The notes beneath the pieces are model-generated. The model saw only the letters and a list, made by a program, of their open reading frames with translations, was not told the origin of the DNA and did not search any database. A program made the position numbers and the translations under genes. DNA of 64,000 nucleotides from Flavobacterium sp. Its GTDB lineage: Bacteria; Bacteroidota; Bacteroidia; Flavobacteriales; Flavobacteriaceae. Below, piece by piece: positions 54,374 through 62,000 of the stretch (position 1 is the first letter of the stretch; every line of letters starts with the position of its first letter). Location: contig JAHEZJ010000030.1 of the NCBI GenBank assembly GCA_023251135.1, forward strand, positions 1-64,000. The letters are read 5' to 3'.

Positions 54374-56311
54374 ATGAAAAGTGCTTTAGAAATAAAACCT
54401 GATATCAGCTATAAAAGCGCGGGGAAGTTTGAAGAGACACGATTTGAAAAAATCCACAATGAAATCTTCAGGAATTCTGCAGAAGCTTCGGTAATTGTAG
54501 CACAGGAAATCGCGCAATTGATCCGATCGAAACAAGAAAAGAATAAATCTTGCGTATTAGGTTTGGCTACTGGTTCTTCTCCTATAAAAGTTTATGAAGA
54601 ATTGGTGAGAATGCACAGAGAAGAAGGCTTAAGTTTTAGCAATGTGATCACTTTTAATCTGGATGAATACTATCCGATGAGCAAAGAGAACAATCAGAGC
54701 TATCATTATTTCATGCACCAGCATCTTTTTAATCATATTGATATCAGACCTGAGAATGTTAATATTCCTGACGGAACCGTTGCGATTGAAGAACTCAATC
54801 AGTATTGCATCGACTACGAAATGAACATTAAAAATGCGGGAGGTCTTGATTTTCAATTATTAGGAATTGGTCGTACAGGTCACGTAGGTTTCAACGAACC
54901 GGGATCTCACATCAACTCCGGAACCAGAATCATTACACTTGATCACATTACAAGAGTCGACGCTTCTTCTGATTTTAACGGGATCGACAACGTTCCTAAA
55001 AGAGCGATTACGATGGGAGTTTCTACCATCATGAGATCAAAGCGAATTGTATTGATGGCCTGGGGACAAAACAAAGCCGATATCATCAAGAGAACTATTC
55101 AGGGCGATATCAGTTCAGAAGTTCCGGCTACTTTTTTACAAAATCATGCCAATGCTACATTTGTATTAGACCAGTCAGCAGCTTCAGAATTAACGCGTTT
55201 CAAAACGCCATGGTTAGTGGGCGAATGCATCTGGACACAGGAATTAAAAAGCAAAGCGATTGTTTGGTTGTGCCAAAAAACAAAACAGTCTATTTTAAAA
55301 TTAACGGACAGAGATTACAACAACAACGGAATGTCTGATCTTTTGGCGCAGGAAGGTTCTGCTTACGATTTGAACATCAATATGTTCAACGTTTTGCAGC
55401 ATACCATCACAGGATGGCCGGGTGGAAAACCTAATACCGACGATTCGCATCGTCCGGAAAGAGCCAATCCGGCAAAAAAACGAGTGATTCTTTTTAGTCC
55501 ACATCCCGATGACGATGTGATTTCTATGGGAGGAACTTTTTCAAAATTGATAAAACAAGGTCACGATGTACATGTAGTATATCAAACCTCCGGAAATATA
55601 GCGGTTACAGACGATGAGGCATTAAAATTTGCCGAAGTGGCTAAAGATTTTCTGGGTGATGCTGCCTCGGGAATTAACTTTAAAGCTGTAATTGAATTTT
55701 TGAATAACAAATCTGAAAACCAAATTGATTCTTTGGAAGTTCGCAAATTAAAAGGACTTATCCGAAGAAGAGAATCGTATGCGGCAACAAGATACATTGG
55801 ATTAAAAGATGAGAACACGCACTTTTTAGATCTGCCGTTTTATGAAACCGGACAGGTGAAGAAAAATCCACTGGGAGCTGAAGACATCGCGATTGTAAAA
55901 GATATCATTGCACAAATACAACCCCATCAGGTATTTGCGGCAGGAGATTTGGCCGATCCGCATGGTACACATGAAGTTTGTCTGAATGCCATCTTTGCAG
56001 CGATGAAAGAACTAAAACCACAAAAGTACATGGACGACTGCTGGTTGTGGCTTTACCGAGGAGCATGGCACGAATGGGACATTCACGAAATCGACATGGC
56101 CGTTCCGCTTTCTCCTTCAGAAGTATTGTTAAAACGCCACGCCATTTTGTACCATCAGTCTCAAAAAGACAGGGTAATGTTCCAGGGTAATGACTCCAGA
56201 GAATTCTGGGTAAGAGCCGAAGACCGTAACAAAAACACAGCCGTTTTATACGATGAATTAGGATTGGCAGAATACGAAGCTATTGAAGCTTTTAAACGTT
56301 TTGATTATTAA
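54374..56311 (+). CDS. nagB: Glucosamine-6-phosphate deaminase fused to a PIG-L/LmbE deacetylase-like domain
   Basis: 645 residues from ATG 54374, preceded by a purine-rich site (AAAAAGAAAAG); the frame opens at a GTG at 54311, giving an implausible tail. Residues about 30-330 are NagB: LGLATGSSPIKVYEE, FNLDEYYP (catalytic Asp) and GRTGHVGFNEPGS (His/Glu). From about 370 follows a PIG-L fold: ILFSPHPDDDVISMGG (zinc motif, H377) and GDLADPHGTHEVC. The first part makes fructose-6-phosphate and ammonia; the second may deacetylate an N-acetylglucosamine compound. No separate nagA gene lies in the locus. Confidence 0.93.
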   Translation: MKSALEIKPDISYKSAGKFEETRFEKIHNEIFRNSAEASVIVAQEIAQLIRSKQEKNKSCVLGLATGSSPIKVYEELVRMHREEGLSFSNVITFNLDEYYPMSKENNQSYHYFMHQHLFNHIDIRPENVNIPDGTVAIEELNQYCIDYEMNIKNAGGLDFQLLGIGRTGHVGFNEPGSHINSGTRIITLDHITRVDASSDFNGIDNVPKRAITMGVSTIMRSKRIVLMAWGQNKADIIKRTIQGDISSEVPATFLQNHANATFVLDQSAASELTRFKTPWLVGECIWTQELKSKAIVWLCQKTKQSILKLTDRDYNNNGMSDLLAQEGSAYDLNINMFNVLQHTITGWPGGKPNTDDSHRPERANPAKKRVILFSPHPDDDVISMGGTFSKLIKQGHDVHVVYQTSGNIAVTDDEALKFAEVAKDFLGDAASGINFKAVIEFLNNKSENQIDSLEVRKLKGLIRRRESYAATRYIGLKDENTHFLDLPFYETGQVKKNPLGAEDIAIVKDIIAQIQPHQVFAAGDLADPHGTHEVCLNAIFAAMKELKPQKYMDDCWLWLYRGAWHEWDIHEIDMAVPLSPSEVLLKRHAILYHQSQKDRVMFQGNDSREFWVRAEDRNKNTAVLYDELGLAEYEAIEAFKRFDY

Positions 56312-56467
56312 AATTTAGGTTATAAGATCCGGGTGAGAGCGGATCGCATTACAAAATTCAGATTGATTTCATGAGGAGTGAGGATTCAATCGAAATCATT
56401 CTGAGTTTTGTTTCTTTTATTTATTATTAATGTTGTCTCAGGCAACATCTTTCCAAAAACATTACAA

Positions 56468-58534
56468 ATGAAATATTTATTAGTCCTACTATTAGCGGGT
56501 GTGACAGCTAGTGCTCAGGTTCAAAAAGAGCAGCTAAACCTTATGCCTTGGCCTCAAAGTGTTGTTTTAAACGATGGTAACTTTACTTTAACTAAAAATT
56601 TTAAAGTAAACATTACCGGAAATCCTAATGCCCGAATTTTTGGAGGAGTAACACGCTTTTTGCGTCGATTGGATGGTAGAACCGGTATTTTTTTCGAACA
56701 GGGATTTATTACCAAACTAAATGAAGTTCCCACAGCCGAGCTTCAAATCAATTGTTCCAAGAGCGGAAAAATTGGTTTGTATGAAGACGAAAGCTATCAT
56801 TTGGAGATCAAACAAAACAAGATTACAATAAATGCAACAAGTGATTTAGGAGCGTTACACGGTCTTGAAACCTTATTGCAAATCATGCAGAATAACAACA
56901 ACTCTTTTTACTTTCCGGTATCAAAAGTTTCCGATTTTCCGAGATTTACCTGGAGAGGTTTGATGGTCGATGCTGCCAGACATTTTCAACCGGTAGACGT
57001 GATCAAAAGAAATATTGATGCTTTGGCGGCTATGAAAATGAATGTTCTTCACTGGCATTTAGTAGACGATCAGGGGTGGAGAATTGAAATGAAAAAACAT
57101 CCAAAACTCATTGAAAAAGCTTCGGATGGAATGTATTACACACAAGAGGAAATTAAAAATATCGTAAAATATGCTGATGAGCGCGGTATTTTGATTGTTC
57201 CGGAAATAGATGTTCCTGGTCATGCATCTGCAATACTTACGGCTTATCCGGAAATCGGAAGCAAAGTGATTACACTGACAGGAGGAACTTCTGAAAAAAA
57301 TATTCAGGGAACCGCAATTGCGACCTATGGAATTGAAAGAAATGCGGGTATTTTTTCGCCAACATTAGATCCTTCAAATCCTAAAACCTATCAATTATTA
57401 AGTGAACTTTTTGATGAGGTGTGTCCTTTATTTCCAGGAGCTTATTTTCATATCGGAGGAGATGAGAATGAGGGGAAAGACTGGGATTCAAATCCAAAAA
57501 TTCAGGAATTCAAAAAGAAAAATAATCTAACTACGAATCATGAATTGCAGACCTATTTTACCATGAAACTAATTCCGATGCTTAAAAAACATGGGAAACA
57601 GTTAATGGGTTGGGAAGAAATTCTGACCAAGAACATGTCAAAAGATGCCATTATTCATGCGTGGAGAGGGCCTAATGAAGGAGTAGTAGCGGGTCAGTCC
57701 TTAATTGAATCAGTAAAAAAAGGCTATAAAACAGTGATGTCGAATGGCTATTATGTCGATTTGTTGTATCCGGTGGCAAGTCATTATTTAAATGATCCGA
57801 TGCCAAAAGGAGCCAACTTAACGGCCGAAGAAAAAGCGAGAGTATTAGGTGGTGAAGCAACAATGTGGAGCGAACTTGTATCGCCAGCAACAATCGATTC
57901 AAGACTTTGGCCAAGAACAGCTGCAATTGCCGAAAGACTTTGGTCGGCTGAAGACATTACAGATTTGGCCAGCATGCGCAAGCGTCTTGATGTCGTTTCG
58001 TTCAGATTGGAAGAATTAGGAATCACTCACCTTCGCAATAAGGATGTTATTTTAAGAAACATTTCGAACAATCAGAAGATTGATTTTGTAGAAGAATTTA
58101 CAAACGTTTGTGAGCCCTTAAAAGGGTACAAAAGAAACAAAGGAGGAACGGAATATCAAATGTACTCTCCGCTGACCCTTTTTGCAGATGCCTGTACACC
58201 GGATGCCAAAGACTCTTTAGCTTTTGATGCTGCTGTAGCAGAATATTTAGCGAGTAAAACTCCGGAGAATAAAGCAAAGGTAGCAGCATTTTTTAACAAA
58301 TGGATCGCTGTAAACAAAGGGTTGGTTGAATTGAGTGCCAATGCACCATTGATACAGCATATACTACCGTTGTCTAAAAAATTGAATGATGCATCGCAGG
58401 AATTATTACTCGTTTTAGATAATAAATCAACTTTAAAAACAGAGGATTTGAAAAATTTAATCGAGCAGATTAACAGTAAAGACCACGCCGATGTTGAGTT
58501 ATCAGTGTATGAAAGTTTTAAAAAATTAATTTAA
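56468..58534 (+). CDS. GH20 beta-N-acetylhexosaminidase
   Basis: 688 residues from ATG 56468 (frame opens 60 bases earlier). Signal peptide MKYLLVLLLAGVTASAQ. An N-terminal GH20b-like domain (about 25-150) is followed by the catalytic barrel: FTWRGLMVDAARHFQPVDVIKR, NVLHWHLVDDQGWRIE, PEIDVPGHASAI and HIGGDENEGKDW with the catalytic Asp-Glu pair. The C-terminal part is helical. Releases GlcNAc from chitobiose and longer chitooligosaccharides, probably in the periplasm. A 6-bp hairpin (GATCCG/CGGATC, 56326-56345) precedes it, without a T run. Confidence 0.94.
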   Translation: MKYLLVLLLAGVTASAQVQKEQLNLMPWPQSVVLNDGNFTLTKNFKVNITGNPNARIFGGVTRFLRRLDGRTGIFFEQGFITKLNEVPTAELQINCSKSGKIGLYEDESYHLEIKQNKITINATSDLGALHGLETLLQIMQNNNNSFYFPVSKVSDFPRFTWRGLMVDAARHFQPVDVIKRNIDALAAMKMNVLHWHLVDDQGWRIEMKKHPKLIEKASDGMYYTQEEIKNIVKYADERGILIVPEIDVPGHASAILTAYPEIGSKVITLTGGTSEKNIQGTAIATYGIERNAGIFSPTLDPSNPKTYQLLSELFDEVCPLFPGAYFHIGGDENEGKDWDSNPKIQEFKKKNNLTTNHELQTYFTMKLIPMLKKHGKQLMGWEEILTKNMSKDAIIHAWRGPNEGVVAGQSLIESVKKGYKTVMSNGYYVDLLYPVASHYLNDPMPKGANLTAEEKARVLGGEATMWSELVSPATIDSRLWPRTAAIAERLWSAEDITDLASMRKRLDVVSFRLEELGITHLRNKDVILRNISNNQKIDFVEEFTNVCEPLKGYKRNKGGTEYQMYSPLTLFADACTPDAKDSLAFDAAVAEYLASKTPENKAKVAAFFNKWIAVNKGLVELSANAPLIQHILPLSKKLNDASQELLLVLDNKSTLKTEDLKNLIEQINSKDHADVELSVYESFKKLI

Positions 58535-59030
58535 AGATTTGTTTGAGTTAGTATTTAGTAAGTTTTTTTACCACGTTATTTAGTAAATTATTGTCTCTGC
58601 CAGAGGCTTCTGGCAGAGGTAATTATGGTGATTTAGGCTGTCTTTTTAACTTAAAACCAATTCGTAATAAATAAAAAAATAACCATCAAAAATAGTATTA
58701 ACATTTAAAAACCAAATAAGACGCACAAAACAAAACATGACAAAAAGTAAAGTATTTTAGATTGATGAATCCCAAATTTATCTTCTGTGTTTAAACTAAT
58801 TTTTTTAAAAATTAAATAAATATCAGTCACTACTATTCACAAATGATTATGGCTAGAATCAGTAATAGTAATATTTATTTTTAGAAGTAATGAATTAAAA
58901 ATCCAGTGTATCGCGATGTTTTTTATTCGCGCTGTATTGAACCCCGGTTATCGTATTTATTTGCCGCATTTTGGCAGGTAAGGTATTGTAATTGGAATAT
59001 TTATTTTCTATTAACCAATATTTATTAACT
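58535..59030. other. Intergenic region upstream of the chitinase gene
   Basis: 496 bases, no reading frame. Contains a 10-bp perfect hairpin (58595-58618) and otherwise AT-rich leader. No exact TAnnTTTG was found. Confidence 0.5.
58595..58618. repeat. Perfect 10-bp hairpin, no T run
   Basis: CTCTGCCAGA / TCTGGCAGAG with loop GGCT. Not followed by T residues, so not a standard terminator; it could be a palindromic repeat or an mRNA-stabilising structure after the GH20 gene. Confidence 0.6.
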
Positions 59031-62000
59031 ATGAAACATTATTACAGATTACTCTTTTTGTTACTGTTTCCCTTGCTTGCGTCGGCCCAACCAGCCCACG
59101 GTAAAAAAGTAGTAGGGTATTATGCGCAATGGGCTATTTACGCCCGGGATTTCAATGTTCCCAAGATAGACGGGAGCAAATTGACCCATTTGAATTATTC
59201 TTTTTACGGGACAACTTTTGACCCCGCCCGTCCGGAGAATACTAAATTAAAATGTTTGGATACCTATGCTGATTTTGAGCATACGGAAGGTGGAATTCCA
59301 TGGGATGCTCCTGTAAAAGGGAACTTTTATGACTTGAAGAAGTTAAAAGAAAAGTATCCTCATTTGAAAATTTTAATCTCTGTTGGAGGATGGACCAAAG
59401 GTCAGGATCTATCTCCAATTGCCGCAAGTCCGGTGGCAAGAGCTGCTCTGGCTGCAGATATGGCAAACTTCATTGTTACTTATCCGTTTATTGACGGATT
59501 CGACATCGACTGGGAATATCCTGTAAAAGGAGGAACAGACGGTACCGAAATAGTCAACGGATCTCCTGTACCAGCACAGAAACATCATCCGGATGATAAT
59601 AAAAACTTAGTGTTTTTGTTAAAAGCAATGCGTCAGGCTATGCCTAATAAATTAATCACCATTGCAGCGGGAAATAACGTTAGAGATGTTAAAATTCAAT
59701 ACGTAGGACCTAATACCAAAGCGCAATACGGAATGACCGACGATATTTCGACTTATTGTGATTATATTACGTATTTCGGATATGATTTTGGAGGTAACTG
59801 GTACGATAAAACCTGCTATAATGCTCCTTTGTATGCCAGTGGAAACCCAAATGATCCGCTTTATGGTGCTACACAATCTGAATCATTGGATGAACTAACC
59901 AATCAGTACCTTAATGTGATCGGTTTTCCTCCTAGTAAACTAATTATGGGATTGCCATTTTACGGTAAAATATTCAAAAATGTAGCAGTTAATTCCACCA
60001 ATGGATTGTTTGTGGCTGCACCAAGAAATACATCACCGGGCTGTACGAATCCGCAACCGCCTGCAGGAACCTGGGATGGCGCCGGGGCATGCGAACGATC
60101 CGGAAGTATCGAAATTTGTGACTTAGTGGGTAATCCGGTTACCAATCCGCATCCTTATTTGGATCCGAATACGATGATGGTGACACCAACAGCGGCTGCT
60201 GCAGGTTGGGTTAGATATTTTGACAACACCACAAAAGTTCCTTACTTATATAACAATACTACCAAGGAGTTTATCACGTATGAAGATAAACAATCAATGG
60301 ATCTTAAAGTACAATACATTAAGTCCAGAAGTCTTGGAGGAGGTATGATTTGGGAAGTTTCCCAGGATACCAGAGGAAGTATTCCAAATTCGTTATTGAC
60401 TCAGGTGGATACTTCTTTTGGAAGCATTTTGCCAGAAACGGTTAGCATTGGAGGTTCTGTGAAAAATGGAACTGCTTTGGTAACAAACGTTACTGTGGAG
60501 GTTAAAAACGCAAGTAATGTAGTTTTACAAAGTGTAGTGTCTCCAACGGGTAATTTTACATTCTATAACTTACCTAAAAATCAAAATTATACGCTTACAG
60601 CAACAAAAGCTGCCTATAATTTTACACCAGTTAGTTTAACAAACGTTGCTGCTGATCAAACCGGAGTTGTGATCCAGGGAACACAACCTTTGTATACGGT
60701 AAGCGGAACGGTTTTAACTAATGCCACACCAGCTGCGCCAGTTTCAGGAGTTACGGTTACAGCCACTTCAGGTACAACAGTTTTAACCGCTGTTTCTAAT
60801 GCAAGTGGAGTATACAGTGTTACAGGTTTAACAGCAGGACTTGACTTTACCGTTACAGCTGCTAAAACTGGTTTTCCATACACACCTGCTTCAACAGTAT
60901 ACACTGCAATAGACAGCAATAAAATGTTGAATTTTACACAAGGTGCTCCAATTGTATACTATACCGTTAGCGGTACTATTTTAAACGGAACCACAGCGGC
61001 TTCAGGAGTTACTGTTACTGCAACTTCTGCGGGAGCGCCTGTTTCTGCAACTTCTAATGCAAGCGGTTTTTATACATTAAGTCTGCCATCCGGTGCTAAT
61101 TATACAGTAACGGCTGCCGCTGCTGGAAAAACGTATACTCCGGCTTCAACAGTTTATAATAATTTAATAGCCGATAAAACTTTAAATTTTGCTGAATTTA
61201 ATGTTGGAACAAATAAAATTAGCGGAACCGTTAAAAATGGTTCAGTTCCGGTTTCAGGAGCGAAAGTTGAATTGATTGTGCCGTGGACGGATAACGCACA
61301 TGGATGGAAAAGCGTTATCGCGACAACTGATGCTCAGGGAAATTACAGCTTTGCTAATTCAGTGATAGACGGTTATGCCATCATATCAAGTTTGAAATTG
61401 AATAGCTGGCAGAATAACGAGGTGGTTTATTTACCATCCAATCTGGCCAACTTTGCAGTTCCTTCAACGCCTACAGTTTATAACTTCAATACAACTGCTA
61501 CTGCAAGAACGTCATCTTATACGATGAACGGCAGAGTTTTAAACGGAACCAATCCGGTATCGGGTGCTGTAGTTTCGGCAGTTTCGGGAACAACAACTTT
61601 AACTGCTGTGACAGATTCAAATGGAGCTTATTCTTTTGCAAACCTGGCTTCAGGAGCAGATTATAAAGTAACAGCTGCCAAAACAAATCTGACATTTGCT
61701 CCGGTATCAGCAGTTTCAACAACGGCTTCCGGTGCCAGAACACTTGATTTCGCACAAAATTTGGCCAGTACAAATCTAATTAGCGGAACCGTTAAAAATG
61801 GTTCAGTTCCGGTTTCAGGAGCGAAAGTAGAATTAGTTGTGCCTTGGACCGATAATACGCACGGATGGAAAAGTGTTATCGCAACATCAGATGCTCAGGG
61901 GAACTTTTCTTATGACAATTCAGTTGTAGCAGGTTATGCACAAGTTTTAAGTTTGAAACTGAATGGATGGGAGAATAACGGAACGAATTATTACCCAAAC

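Noticed and set aside
61498..61773. Antisense reading frame inside the chitinase linker
   Set aside because: It is a shadow of the Thr/Ala/Ser-rich repeat on the coding strand and has no start signals.
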